Positions 15,884 to 24,376 are shown, numbered from the stretch's first letter. The stretch is DNA of 35,616 nt from Fumia sp045615345 (GCA_045615345.1 JAZLER010000018.1:1-35616); one strand, 5' to 3'. Translations and numbers: made by a program. Notes: a model not told the origin generated them from the letters alone.

Positions 15884-16630
15884 ATGATAGTTTTAAAAAC
15901 GCAGACTGAGCTCGAAACAATGAAATTGGCTTGTAAAATTTCAGCCGATGCATTGAACGTAGCCGAGGAATTGATAAAACCTGATATTACAACTAAGGAA
16001 ATTGACCGTAAAATGTATGAGTATATTACAAAATGCGGTGCAACTCCTTCGTTCTTAGGGTATATGGATTATCCTGCTTCTGCTTGTATTTCCGTTAATG
16101 ACGTTGTAATCCACGGGATACCGTCGGGTTACCGTCTTAAATACGGTGACATTGTCAGTATAGATGTTGGGGCTTACTACAAGGGATTTCACGGTGATAA
16201 CGCTTATACCTTCATAGTTGGCGATACCACGGACGAAATCAAGTCACTGTTAAAAGAAACGGAACAGAGCCTTTATAAAGGTATTGAACAGGCGATAGTC
16301 GGAAATCGCATCGGAGATATTTCCAATGCAATTGAAACTCATGTATCTCAGTTTGGTTACGGAATAGTCAGACAGTTTGTCGGCCATGGTGTCGGCAAGA
16401 AACTGCACGAGGAACCCGAAGTTCCGAATTTCGGAAGACCCGGAAGAGGTCCGAGGCTTGTCGAAGGAATGACCCTTGCTATTGAGCCGATGATTAACCT
16501 CAAAGGCGATGCGGTAAAGGTTATGGATGACGGCTGGACCACAAAAACAGTTTCCGGAACAGCTTCAGCTCATTTTGAGCATACAATAGCTGTTACAAAA
16601 AACGGTCCCGTGATACTGACTAAGCGTTAA
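15884..16630 (+). CDS. map: Methionine aminopeptidase, type I
   Basis: Removes the initiator Met from nascent proteins. 248 residues, pita-bread fold with the expected ligands: HGIPSGY (His), SIDVGAYYKGFHGDNA (two Asp), GHGVGKKLHEEPEVPNFG (His), LAIEPM (Glu) and FEHTIAV (Glu). GGAGG at the end of adk serves as ribosome-binding site, coupling the two genes. Confidence 0.96.
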   Translation: MIVLKTQTELETMKLACKISADALNVAEELIKPDITTKEIDRKMYEYITKCGATPSFLGYMDYPASACISVNDVVIHGIPSGYRLKYGDIVSIDVGAYYKGFHGDNAYTFIVGDTTDEIKSLLKETEQSLYKGIEQAIVGNRIGDISNAIETHVSQFGYGIVRQFVGHGVGKKLHEEPEVPNFGRPGRGPRLVEGMTLAIEPMINLKGDAVKVMDDGWTTKTVSGTASAHFEHTIAVTKNGPVILTKR

Positions 16631-16645
16631 CCGGAGGAAGATAAA

Positions 16646-16909
16646 ATGCCTCAGTTGAAAACAGGTTCGGTAGTTCAGAACATTGCAGGACATGATGAAG
16701 GATTTTTTGCGGTAGTCAAAATCGAAGATGGTTTTGTGTATATCGCAAACGGAAAAACAAGATTGCTTGAAAATCCCAAAAAGAAAAATCCGAAACACTT
16801 GAGATTGTCCGCAGAAGTTATTGAGCCTATGCGAATGGAAACTAACAAAAAACTGAAAAAAGCCCTTTGGCCGTACAACTACGGTGGGCTTACGCCATCT
16901 GACGATTAG
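16646..16909 (+). CDS. KOW-domain RNA-binding protein (L14e/L27e-like)
   Basis: 87-residue basic protein placed between map and infA, where many Clostridia and related Firmicutes carry a KOW-domain protein of this type. Early GSVVQNIAGHDEG resembles a KOW turn; a Lys/Pro-rich segment (about 43-52) suggests RNA contact. Function is not established; a ribosome-associated role is inferred from context. CGGAGGAAG upstream supports ATG 16646. Confidence 0.82.
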   Translation: MPQLKTGSVVQNIAGHDEGFFAVVKIEDGFVYIANGKTRLLENPKKKNPKHLRLSAEVIEPMRMETNKKLKKALWPYNYGGLTPSDD

Positions 16910-16921
16910 GAGGGAAAGACC

Positions 16922-17140
16922 TTGTCTAAAGACGATGTAATCGAAATAGAAGGTGTTGTCAAGGAATCACTGCCGAACGCAACATTCAAAGTAGAGCTAC
17001 CTAATGGACATACCATTTTAGCTCATATATCCGGAAAACTCAGAATGAATTTCATTCGAATTCTTCCGGGCGATAAGGTAACAGTGGAAATGTCACCTTA
17101 TGATTTGACAAAAGGACGCATTACTTGGCGTTCTAAGTAA
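16922..17140 (+). CDS. infA: Translation initiation factor IF-1
   Basis: Single OB-fold factor that occupies the A site during initiation. 72 residues; EIEGVVKESLPNATFKVELP and GDKVTVEMSPYDLTKGRITWR are diagnostic. TTG start at 16922, set by AGGAGGG about 8 nt upstream. Confidence 0.96.
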   Translation: MSKDDVIEIEGVVKESLPNATFKVELPNGHTILAHISGKLRMNFIRILPGDKVTVEMSPYDLTKGRITWRSK

Positions 17141-17171
17141 ACTCGAACAGTTCACAAGGAGGTAATTTCAA

Positions 17172-17285
17172 ATGAAAGTAAGACCTTCCGTTAAGCCCAT
17201 CTGCGAAAAGTGCAAAGTAATTAAACGCAAAGGCAAAATTATGGTTATTTGCGAGACTAAAAAGCACAAACAGCGTCAGGGTTAA
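17172..17285 (+). CDS. rpmJ: 50S ribosomal protein L36, zinc form
   Basis: Thirty-seven-residue protein: MKVRPSVKPICEKCKVIK, then an internal CETKKH, giving Cys-x2-Cys, Cys and His zinc ligands. AAGGAGG at the expected distance. A hairpin CAGGAA/TTCCTG lies at 17321-17334 between it and rpsM. Confidence 0.96.
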   Translation: MKVRPSVKPICEKCKVIKRKGKIMVICETKKHKQRQG

Positions 17286-17353
17286 TTTCTGACAATAGAT
17301 GGCAATAAACTTATAAACTGCAGGAATTTTCCTGTAATGGAGGTGCAACTTTA

Positions 17354-17722
17354 ATGGCTCGTATAGCTGGTGTTGACTTGCCGAGAGAAAAGAGAATCGA
17401 AATCGGTTTGACTTACATTTTCGGTATTGGTCGTAAATCTGCTAACGATATCCTCGCAGCTACAGGCGTTGACCCTGATATCAGAGTAAAAGATCTGACA
17501 GAGGACGATGCAACAAAGCTCCGTGAGTATATCGACAAAAACTATGAAGTTGAGGGCGATTTAAGAAGAAATGTTGCTCTGAACATCAAGAGATTGGTTG
17601 AAATCGGTTGTTACCGTGGCTTGCGTCATAGAAAAGGTTTGCCCGTAAGAGGACAGAGAACCAAAACTAACGCACGTACAAGAAAAGGCCCGAAAAAGAC
17701 AATCGCAAACAAGAAGAAATAA
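17354..17722 (+). CDS. rpsM: 30S ribosomal protein S13
   Basis: Head protein contacting P-site tRNA and bridging to L5. 122 residues; ARIAGVDLPREKRIEIGLTY, GCYRGLRHRKGLPVRGQRTK and a basic tail. GGAGGTG upstream. First gene of the alpha-operon part. Confidence 0.97.
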   Translation: MARIAGVDLPREKRIEIGLTYIFGIGRKSANDILAATGVDPDIRVKDLTEDDATKLREYIDKNYEVEGDLRRNVALNIKRLVEIGCYRGLRHRKGLPVRGQRTKTNARTRKGPKKTIANKKK

Positions 17723-17741
17723 TAGGGAGGGATAATGACAA

Positions 17742-18140
17742 ATGGCAAAGGTTGCTAAGAAAACCACCGTTCGCAGACGTCGTGAACGTAAAAACATCGA
17801 GCGTGGCGCCGTTCATATCCAGTCCACATTCAACAACACCATTGTTACTATCACAGATACTCAGGGTAATGCAATTTCCTGGGCAAGTGCTGGTGAAATG
17901 GGCTTCAGAGGTTCTAAAAAATCTACTCCTTTTGCTGCACAGACAGCTGCTGAAACAGCTGCAAAAGCTGCAATGGAACACGGCCTCAAAATTGTTGAAG
18001 TATACGTAAAAGGACCTGGTTCCGGAAGAGAAGCTGCAATCAGAGCATTGCAGGCAGCAGGTTTGGAAGTTCGTATGATTAAAGACGTAACACCCATTCC
18101 TCACAACGGCTGTCGTCCGCCGAAAAGAAGACGTGTATAA
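17742..18140 (+). CDS. rpsK: 30S ribosomal protein S11
   Basis: Platform protein near the E-site mRNA. 132 residues; HIQSTFNNTIVTITD, SAGEMGFRGSKKSTPFAAQ and the terminal DVTPIPHNGCRPPKRRRV. GGGAGGG precedes ATG 17742. Confidence 0.97.
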   Translation: MAKVAKKTTVRRRRERKNIERGAVHIQSTFNNTIVTITDTQGNAISWASAGEMGFRGSKKSTPFAAQTAAETAAKAAMEHGLKIVEVYVKGPGSGREAAIRALQAAGLEVRMIKDVTPIPHNGCRPPKRRRV

Positions 18141-18160
18141 TTCTTAGGAGGTGCAAGTAT

Positions 18161-18787
18161 ATGGCAAGATATACCGGTGCGGTATGTAGACTCTGTCGCC
18201 GTGAAGGACAGAAATTGTTCTTAAAAGGCGCTAAATGTTACTCAGAGCATTGCCCCGTAGCAGCAAGAAACTATGCTCCCGGCCAGCATGGTCAGAGCCG
18301 TAAAAAAGTTTCTGAATACGGTTTGCAGCTCAGAGCTAAACAGACTGCAAAACGTTACTACGGCGTTTTGGAAGGTCAGTTCAGACACTATTTTGAAATT
18401 GCTGAAAGAAAACCCGGCAAGACTGGTGAAAACTTGCTTCGTTTGTTGGAATGCAGACTCGATAACATCGTTTATCGTGCAGGTTTTGCTAATTCCAGAG
18501 CAGAAGCAAGACAGTTGGTTGTTCATAACCACTACAAGCTCAATGGTAAGAAGGTTAACATTCCTTCCTTGCTCGTAAAAGAAGGCGATGTTATCACTAT
18601 CTCTGAAAAATCTCGCCAGAGCGAAAAATTCAAAGCAATTGAAGAAGCTTGCGGTTCCAGACCTATCCCCATGTGGTTAGAAGCAGACAAGACAAACTTT
18701 AGCGTAAAAGTTGCTCGTATGCCTAACCGTGATGATATTGATCTGGAAGTTGAAGAGCAGCTCATTGTAGAGTTGTACTCCAAATAA
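18161..18787 (+). CDS. rpsD: 30S ribosomal protein S4, zinc form
   Basis: Primary 16S binder; represses the alpha operon in enterics, though in Bacillus it is encoded elsewhere with its own leader. Here it lies within the alpha cluster. 208 residues: four N-terminal Cys (CRLCRREG...C...HC within residues 9-31), S4 domain with RLDNIVYRAGFANSRAEARQ. AGGAGGTG upstream. Confidence 0.97.
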   Translation: MARYTGAVCRLCRREGQKLFLKGAKCYSEHCPVAARNYAPGQHGQSRKKVSEYGLQLRAKQTAKRYYGVLEGQFRHYFEIAERKPGKTGENLLRLLECRLDNIVYRAGFANSRAEARQLVVHNHYKLNGKKVNIPSLLVKEGDVITISEKSRQSEKFKAIEEACGSRPIPMWLEADKTNFSVKVARMPNRDDIDLEVEEQLIVELYSK

Positions 18788-18839
18788 TGTTTGGGTACTG
18801 CTTAATGTTCAATTATTATACTGCTTAGGAGGGTTATAA

Positions 18840-19790
18840 ATGATTGAGATAGAAAAGCCAGTAATTGAGACAGCCGAAATGAAGTCGGACGGTACTTACG
18901 GAAGATTCGTATTGGAACCTCTCGAGCGTGGCTTCGGCACTACTTTAGGTAACAGCTTAAGAAGGGTGCTGCTCTCCTCGCTTCCCGGTGTAGCAGTAAC
19001 ATCAATTAAAATTGATGGCGTTCAGCACGAATTTTCAACAGTACCGGGCGTGAAAGAAGATGTAACAGAAATCGTCCTCAATATGAAAGGATTGATTGCA
19101 AAAATCCACGGCGATGCTCCCAAAACAATTCATATTGAAGCTGAGGGTGAATGTGAAGTTACAGCCGGCGATATTAAAGTGGATTCCGAAGTGGAAATCC
19201 TCGATCCCGGTATGCACATCGCAACCTTAGGCGCAGGTGCAAAGCTTTATATGGAAATAGTTATCGATAAAGGAAGAGGTTATGTTCCCAGTGACCGTAA
19301 CAAATTAAATCTTCAGAATGTAATCGGTGCTATTCCGGTGGACAGCATCTACACACCCGTACTCAAGGTAAACTACACCGTTGAAAATACCCGTGTAGGA
19401 CAGATTACCGACTACGATAAGTTGACAATTGAAGTATGGACAGATGGTACTATTTCCGCGAAAGAGGCAATCTCTTTGGGAGCCAAGGTTCTCAACGAGC
19501 ATCTTAATCTCTTCGTAGATTTGTCAGAAGAAGTATACGCTACCGATATTATGGTAGAAAAGGATGACAAAGGCAAGGAAAAAGTCTTGGAGATGACCAT
19601 TGAGGAGCTTGACTTGTCTGTTCGTTCTTTCAATTGCTTGAAACGTGCCGGAATCAACACGGTAGAAGATTTGATCAGCAAATCCGAGGAAGAAATGATG
19701 AAAGTCAGAAACCTCGGAAGAAAATCGCTTGAAGAGGTATTGGCAAAACTCGATACATTGGGATTTAGCCTTTCCCCTAATGACGAATAA
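18840..19790 (+). CDS. rpoA: RNA polymerase subunit alpha
   Basis: Assembly platform for RNA polymerase. 316 residues: N-terminal domain with RFVLEPLERGFGTTLGNSLR and ALRR-like core, acidic linker around 230-245, and C-terminal domain with SVRSFNCLKRAGINTVEDL and RNLGRKSLEEV, which contacts UP elements and activators. TTAGGAGGG upstream. Confidence 0.98.
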   Translation: MIEIEKPVIETAEMKSDGTYGRFVLEPLERGFGTTLGNSLRRVLLSSLPGVAVTSIKIDGVQHEFSTVPGVKEDVTEIVLNMKGLIAKIHGDAPKTIHIEAEGECEVTAGDIKVDSEVEILDPGMHIATLGAGAKLYMEIVIDKGRGYVPSDRNKLNLQNVIGAIPVDSIYTPVLKVNYTVENTRVGQITDYDKLTIEVWTDGTISAKEAISLGAKVLNEHLNLFVDLSEEVYATDIMVEKDDKGKEKVLEMTIEELDLSVRSFNCLKRAGINTVEDLISKSEEEMMKVRNLGRKSLEEVLAKLDTLGFSLSPNDE

Positions 19791-19815
19791 TACTGAAGGT
19801 TAGGAGTGAATTTCG

Positions 19816-20157
19816 ATGCCAGGTAGCAGAAAACTTGGAAGAAGCTCGGATCATAGAAAAGCTATGCTTAGAGCAATGGTTACCTTTTTGCTTGAAAACG
19901 GCAAAATCGAAACCACAGTAACTAGAGCTAAAGAAGTTCGTGCGATGACCGAGAAAATGATTACTCTCGGAAAATCCAATAATCTCCACTCCAAACGTCA
20001 AGTTCTTGCATATGTAACTAAAGAAGGCGTTGCAAAGAAATTATTTGATGAAATTGCACCCAAATACGCAGACAAAAACGGTGGTTACACAAGAATCATC
20101 AAAATCGGTCCGCGTCGTGGTGATGCAGCGGAGATGGCAATTATCGAATTGGCATAA
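19816..20157 (+). CDS. rplQ: 50S ribosomal protein L17
   Basis: Last gene of the cluster. 113 residues; PGSRKLGRSSDHRKAMLRAM and TRAKEVRAMTEKMITLGK are diagnostic. TTAGGAG precedes ATG 19816. A strong terminator follows 28 nt after the stop. Confidence 0.97.
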   Translation: MPGSRKLGRSSDHRKAMLRAMVTFLLENGKIETTVTRAKEVRAMTEKMITLGKSNNLHSKRQVLAYVTKEGVAKKLFDEIAPKYADKNGGYTRIIKIGPRRGDAAEMAIIELA

Positions 20158-20185
20158 CGTTACTATTAACCCGCGAGGGAAAAAT

Positions 20186-20219
20186 AAAGCACGGTGGATA
20201 TCCACCGTGCTTTTTTATT
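20186..20219 (+). terminator. Terminator of the ribosomal protein cluster
   Basis: Near-perfect inverted repeat centred at 20199 (12-bp GC-rich stem, ATAT loop) flanked by As on the left and six Ts at 20211-20216, so it may act in both directions. Confidence 0.93.
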
Positions 20220-20231
20220 TACAAATTATAC

Positions 20232-20260
20232 TTGAATTTTTTATCTTAAAAAGGTACAAT
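20232..20260 (+). promoter_or_regulatory. SigA-type promoter of the 124-residue protein
   Basis: TTGAAT (20232-20237), 17 nt, TACAAT (20255-20260). Transcript would start near 20267, leaving only a ~11-nt leader that includes the AAGGTG ribosome-binding site. Confidence 0.65.
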
Positions 20261-20277
20261 AGACTAAGGTGATGTAA

Positions 20278-20652
20278 ATGAGAAAGAATTTAGCAGTAAG
20301 AATAATGAGTATATTTTTGGCAGCCCTTGTTGGACTTGGTGCGCTCGGTAGCGGAATTTATGCTATTGTGAGCGGAAGTAAACAAACTTCGCAGTCAGAG
20401 GCTACCTTGCTTTTTATGCATAATGATGTTATTTATTATGTTACGGGAGAATCTGTAGCAGAGTTTCCCGGTGAAGGCGAAGTAATTGAGGTTAAAAATG
20501 TTATTGACCCTAATGTTGTGCCGACAGAAAACGATAATGCGAATTTCGGCAGTGTCGGTGACACCTATATTTTGGTGGGAGAGGATATGTATTATTCTTT
20601 TGCCGATGCGTATTATACCTGCGTCCCTGTAATAACAAAACCCGTTGAATAA
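20278..20652 (+). CDS. Small membrane-anchored or secreted protein of unknown function
   Basis: 124 residues, not recognised. Residues 6-33 form one hydrophobic segment after a positively charged start (MRKNLAVR), so it is a signal anchor or uncleaved signal peptide, with ~90 residues outside. The outer part is acidic, Val/Tyr-rich, and contains two related strands, DVIYYVTGE and DTYILVGEDMYYS, suggesting a small beta domain. No Cys pair or lipobox. It is a monocistronic unit with its own promoter and terminator between the ribosomal cluster and the protease operon. AAGGTGATG upstream fixes ATG 20278. Confidence 0.7.
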   Translation: MRKNLAVRIMSIFLAALVGLGALGSGIYAIVSGSKQTSQSEATLLFMHNDVIYYVTGESVAEFPGEGEVIEVKNVIDPNVVPTENDNANFGSVGDTYILVGEDMYYSFADAYYTCVPVITKPVE

Positions 20653-20654
20653 AT

Positions 20655-20690
20655 AAATCCCTGAGCTTAAAACTCAGGGATTTGGTTTTT
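20655..20690 (+). terminator. Terminator of the 124-residue protein gene
   Basis: Perfect 11-bp stem (20655-20665 with 20673-20683), 7-nt loop and Ts at 20686-20690. Confidence 0.9.
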
Positions 20691-20716
20691 ATATAAAACA
20701 GATATAGCACAGTTCC

Positions 20717-20745
20717 TTGATTTTATCAATCATTTGTGATATAAT
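20717..20745 (+). promoter_or_regulatory. Extended -10 promoter of the protease operon
   Basis: TTGATT (20717-20722), 17-nt spacer, TATAAT (20740-20745) preceded by TGA (extended -10). Confidence 0.75.
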
Positions 20746-20772
20746 TTATTCTGTATAGTTGTAATTATTTTT

Positions 20773-20795
20773 ATTCCGGTTCATTATACCGGAAT
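20773..20795 (+). repeat. Perfect inverted repeat in the protease leader
   Basis: Eight-bp arms ATTCCGGT/ACCGGAAT around a 7-nt loop, about 20 nt downstream of the predicted transcript start and 25 nt before the start codon. No T-tract, so it is a candidate operator or mRNA-stabilising hairpin. Confidence 0.6.
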
Positions 20796-20820
20796 TACAT
20801 GGCAAATTATGGTGATAAAA

Positions 20821-22212
20821 ATGAAATGGAAGGTACTGTTTTGCGTTCTGTGCGCCTTTCTTATAGGTTACACGGCTCATGCTGAAGATGAAACCTATAT
20901 AGTACAATTTAATAATAAAGTGCAGACTTTTGAAACGGATTCCGGAGAGAGGCACGAAAGCAGAAATTATATTACCGCAACCTATGAAGAGTTGCAGGAG
21001 TATCTGGATGCCGGGCTTGTTGAATACTACGAGCCTGACTATGAGGTTGAGTTGTTGGAAACATTCACATCCGAAGATGTGGAAAATACACAATGGAACC
21101 TTGACACCATCAGAATCACAAAGCCCTGGGACATCGGTTGCTATGGAAACGATGTGGTAGTTGGTGTAATTGACTCGGGCTGTTATGCACATCCTGACTT
21201 AATTAATAATTTACTCACGGGCAGGAATTACACTTCTGTTGATCTGCAAAATACAGACGACAATATCGGACATGGTACATATGTCAGCGGAATAATAGCT
21301 TCCGAATGTAACGGCGAGTATACAGACGGAATAGCCCATAGAGCAAAGATAGTCCCGTTAAAGTGCTTTGATAATGGTGTGGTAACGCAGACATCTATGA
21401 TTTCGGATGCAATATATGATGCGATAGATTTATATGACTGCGATGTAATCAATATGAGCCTTGGAATACCAAAATCAAAGATAACAAAAACTTTGGAAAA
21501 TGCAATAAATTATGCAATAAAGAATGGTTGTATAGTGGTTGCGGCAGTTGGTAATGACGGAGGGATCACCGAGTATTATCCGGCAAAATACGATGATGTT
21601 ATCGGTGTCGGTTCGATTGACAGAAACGGTGAGGTTTCTTCCTTTTCACAACGCAATGCGACAGTGGATTGTGTGGCTCCCGGAAGGGCAGTAAAAAGTG
21701 TATCAATAGATGGGTATAACAAAGATTCCGGTACATCGTTTTCTGCCCCACATATTTCAGCTATGGCGGCAATCGCAAAATGTATTGATGAAAGTATTAC
21801 GCCACAGGAATTTATGGAAATACTGATGAATACCTCTCGCCATCCGGATGATGCAGAAAACCTTGAAAAACAATATGATTTCAATTACGGGTACGGAATT
21901 GCAGATGCTGAGAAAATGTTTGACAAATTACTTGAAAATGAGAAATATTTTTTAGCTCCGGTATCGGTAATAAATAATCAAATCAGCACAGTGATTTATA
22001 ACAATTCTGATGCCAATCTGATAGCCAAAAGTATAATAGCAAACTATCTTAATAATTTATTCGATAATGTTATTGTGGCAGATTTGGATATTCCGCCTGG
22101 AGAGTATTGTAACATCCAATGCGAACTACCCGAAGAAAAAACAAAAATAATGATATGGTCTGATATGACAACACTTATGCCTCTGACCCCATATCGTGAA
22201 TTTATTAAATAA
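20821..22212 (+). CDS. Secreted subtilisin-like serine protease (S8 family)
   Basis: Exported endopeptidase. Signal peptide about 1-22 (ending TAHA), a short prodomain-like segment (~23-75, with YIVQFNNK), then the catalytic domain with D118 (GVIDSGCYAHPDL), H151 (GHGTYVSGI), oxyanion N245 (AVGNDGG) and S306 (SGTSFSAPH). A ~80-residue C-terminal extension (from ~385) is unrecognised and has no wall anchor. ATG 20809 is in frame, but 20821 is preceded by GGTGAT and gives a clean signal peptide. The next gene starts 14 nt downstream, so both form one operon. Possible roles are degradation of environmental protein or processing of surface proteins; the target is unknown. Confidence 0.9.
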   Translation: MKWKVLFCVLCAFLIGYTAHAEDETYIVQFNNKVQTFETDSGERHESRNYITATYEELQEYLDAGLVEYYEPDYEVELLETFTSEDVENTQWNLDTIRITKPWDIGCYGNDVVVGVIDSGCYAHPDLINNLLTGRNYTSVDLQNTDDNIGHGTYVSGIIASECNGEYTDGIAHRAKIVPLKCFDNGVVTQTSMISDAIYDAIDLYDCDVINMSLGIPKSKITKTLENAINYAIKNGCIVVAAVGNDGGITEYYPAKYDDVIGVGSIDRNGEVSSFSQRNATVDCVAPGRAVKSVSIDGYNKDSGTSFSAPHISAMAAIAKCIDESITPQEFMEILMNTSRHPDDAENLEKQYDFNYGYGIADAEKMFDKLLENEKYFLAPVSVINNQISTVIYNNSDANLIAKSIIANYLNNLFDNVIVADLDIPPGEYCNIQCELPEEKTKIMIWSDMTTLMPLTPYREFIK

Positions 22213-22226
22213 TGGAGGATTTAGTT

Positions 22227-23291
22227 ATGAAAAGAGTATTAGCGCTTGCTTTAACAATGATTATGTTGTTCACTTCTTTTCCTGTTTCTGCCTTCGCAGA
22301 GGAAACAGCTGATATGCCAATGATTTCAGTTGTTCAAATCGAAAATGAAGCAGATAACGAAATCAGCGTGAATGTTAATATTTCCCCTAATAGTGGAGCC
22401 TGTGGTGGCAGGATTGACATCAGTTATGATAACGAACTGCTTATTCCAAAAAACTACAAGGTTGGCGAGGGGTTGTCAGGCGCCATATGTTTTGTCAATC
22501 TGGAATATGAATCAGATATTATAAGAATATCGTGGGCGGGAACCGAAGAAATATCAGCGGATACGATTTGCAACCTGACCTTTACAGTGATTTCGGCAAA
22601 AAGTTTCATATCAGAGATAGAAATTAAGCAAGCGAAAATAGCGGATATTAACCTGGAAACAATTTCTGTATATACCGAAAAAGGTGAAATCACTTATGGC
22701 GATGTAACTGTTCCATCAACGCCCGATACCCCTGATTACACACCGGGGTTCGGGGGCGGCTCTTATCATAAGGACCCTATAGAAACTGTTGTGCCTACCC
22801 AAACGGAGTATATATGGCTTACAACTACAAAAGGATATAAGCTTAAAGACAAAGATGGTAAGTTTGTAACAGGTTGGGCCAAAGTGAATGATGACTGGTA
22901 TTATCTTGATGGTAGCGGTTATATGAAGACCGGCTGGATTAAAGATGGTAACATTTGGTATTACCTCAAATCAAGCGGTGATATGGTCGATAACGGTTGG
23001 TACAAAGTGGATAATGTGTGGTATTACTTTGGTACAGCTGGTGCTATGAAAACAGGTTGGGTACTTGACAATGGCAGATGGTACTATATGAAGTCTTCAG
23101 GTGCTATGGCAATAGGCTGGGTGCTTTATAACGGCTGCTGGTACTATCTTGACGAATCAGGTGCTATGGCGACCGGTTGGAAAGCAGTAAAAGGCGAATG
23201 GTATTACCTTGACCCTACTAACGGCAAGATGGTAAAAAACACAACTGTTGATGGATATAAAATAGGCCCCGACGGTATATGGGAGAAATAA
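22227..23291 (+). CDS. Secreted cohesin-like protein with C-terminal cell-wall-binding repeats
   Basis: 354 residues. Signal peptide 1-24 (ends SAFA). Residues ~30-145 have a cohesin-like beta pattern (VNVNISPNSGACGGRIDISY, then IRISWAG and LTFTVIS), a Pro/Gly linker ~155-195, and about six CW-binding repeats of ~20 residues (GW-x6-WYYL-x4-GxM) to the end. The repeats should bind wall teichoic-type polymer; the cohesin-like module could bind a dockerin or another partner, but no dockerin is visible here. ATG 22212 overlaps the protease stop, yet GGAGGA at 22214-22219 fits ATG 22227. Repeats are close at DNA level to those of the giant gene at 24614. Confidence 0.82.
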   Translation: MKRVLALALTMIMLFTSFPVSAFAEETADMPMISVVQIENEADNEISVNVNISPNSGACGGRIDISYDNELLIPKNYKVGEGLSGAICFVNLEYESDIIRISWAGTEEISADTICNLTFTVISAKSFISEIEIKQAKIADINLETISVYTEKGEITYGDVTVPSTPDTPDYTPGFGGGSYHKDPIETVVPTQTEYIWLTTTKGYKLKDKDGKFVTGWAKVNDDWYYLDGSGYMKTGWIKDGNIWYYLKSSGDMVDNGWYKVDNVWYYFGTAGAMKTGWVLDNGRWYYMKSSGAMAIGWVLYNGCWYYLDESGAMATGWKAVKGEWYYLDPTNGKMVKNTTVDGYKIGPDGIWEK

Positions 23292-23310
23292 ACTTTCAAT
23301 TAAATCAAAA

Positions 23311-23351
23311 GAAAACCACCCGTTCAATTAGCTGTTGAACGGGCGGTTTTC
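23311..23351. terminator. Bidirectional terminator between convergent genes
   Basis: Arms 23311-23327 and 23335-23351 pair over 17 positions with one A/C mismatch; A-run and T-run flank it, so it can end both the protease operon and the opposite isomerase gene. Confidence 0.88.
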
Positions 23352-23353
23352 TG

Positions 23354-24241
23354 TTATTCTTCAAAACAATCATAAGAAGTTAAAATGTGTTTTCCAATGT
23401 TGTACAAAAGGCTTTCTGCCTGAATTCTTAAGTCAAGGGGGACAAGCATTAAACGATCATCTTTTTCGAAAGTTTTCCTTTCAAAAGGCTGCAAAAACAT
23501 ATTATCTGCTTCAAAGGTGAAATATCCTTTATAACCGATTTCGAAAAGTCCGTGCATCAATGCATCGTAGCTAACAGACCCGAAAAAGGGAATAAGATGG
23601 GAGTCAAGCCCCTGATTGTCGTGAACATGTAAAGCGTAAAGGTGCTTTCCGATAATCTTAACACTTTCGTACTGGCTCAAAGGTTGCTGATTTCCGTGAC
23701 CTGTGTCCCAACAAACATGGAAAAGCGGATGATTTACAAGCTCTACCATTTCTAAGATATCGGGAGCATTGTCAGCCCAGTAAGTATTTTCGATACACAT
23801 TATATTGAAGTTTTCAAGCAGAACATTTACATCATATTTTTCAGCGGTTTTCAAAATATCATCGAAGAAGATTTTGTTTTTTGCAAAATTTTCTTCCTTG
23901 CCCATTCCTTCTTCCCAGCCGGCGTGAACAACAAGGTTTTTAATTCCAAGCTCTGCCGAAATTTTTATTGAATATTTTGTAGCTTCCACAAGCTCGGGTT
24001 CGGTTAAGGGTTTCCCCATAGGAGCGTGAGCCTGAACAAAGGTGAGTCCGAGGTTTTTTGCCGTTTCCTTTATTGATTCAAGATGTGCTTCGGGATTATC
24101 ACCGAAAAATCCATCTTTTCTGCGCCAATCAATGCAGAAATTGTAATCAACATATTTAAATCCTGCATTACTTATGTATTTCATTGCTTCCTCTTGCGAA
24201 GTGAATTTTGTAAAGTCTGCTGTGGTCGTTGCCATTTTCAT
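23354..24241 (-). CDS. Sugar phosphate isomerase/epimerase-like TIM-barrel protein
   Basis: 295 residues of the xylose isomerase-like/AP endonuclease 2 superfamily. Metal-site candidates appear in order: Glu in LLENFNIMC, Asp and His in WDTGHGN, His in LHVHDN and Glu in FTFEAD. QAHAPMG and VVHAGW are also typical strand ends. Cytosolic, no signal peptide. Exact substrate unknown; IolE/IolI-like or ketose epimerase activity is plausible. ATG at 24241 is preceded on its strand by GAGGAG with 8-nt spacing. It is transcribed away from the giant surface protein gene; use on sugars released by that protein is only a guess from proximity. Confidence 0.8.
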   Translation of the reverse strand: MKMATTTADFTKFTSQEEAMKYISNAGFKYVDYNFCIDWRRKDGFFGDNPEAHLESIKETAKNLGLTFVQAHAPMGKPLTEPELVEATKYSIKISAELGIKNLVVHAGWEEGMGKEENFAKNKIFFDDILKTAEKYDVNVLLENFNIMCIENTYWADNAPDILEMVELVNHPLFHVCWDTGHGNQQPLSQYESVKIIGKHLYALHVHDNQGLDSHLIPFFGSVSYDALMHGLFEIGYKGYFTFEADNMFLQPFERKTFEKDDRLMLVPLDLRIQAESLLYNIGKHILTSYDCFEE

Positions 24242-24262
24242 AATATCATCTCCTCACCATAG

Positions 24263-24291
24263 ATAATAACATAAAATTATAATGAAATCAA
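24263..24291 (-). promoter_or_regulatory. SigA-type promoter of the isomerase-like gene
   Basis: On the minus strand: TTGATT (24291-24286), 17 nt, TATTAT (24268-24263). Confidence 0.55.
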
Positions 24292-24376
24292 GAATGATAA
24301 AAAAATTTCGTATGTTTTCGTTTTCTTTCTGAAATGATCAATAATCGGAGCGTTTTTTCAAAATATTCGCCAAATA

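Noticed and set aside
16459..16465. TGTCGAA inside map
   Set aside because: Within conserved coding sequence and far from any promoter; chance match.
18788..18839. Internal promoter before rpoA
   Set aside because: TTGGGT and TATTAT-like words occur but match consensus poorly; the gap is only 52 nt.
22212..22226. Translation start of the cohesin-like gene at ATG 22212
   Set aside because: That ATG lies in the ribosome-binding site of the better start at 22227, which gives a clean signal peptide.
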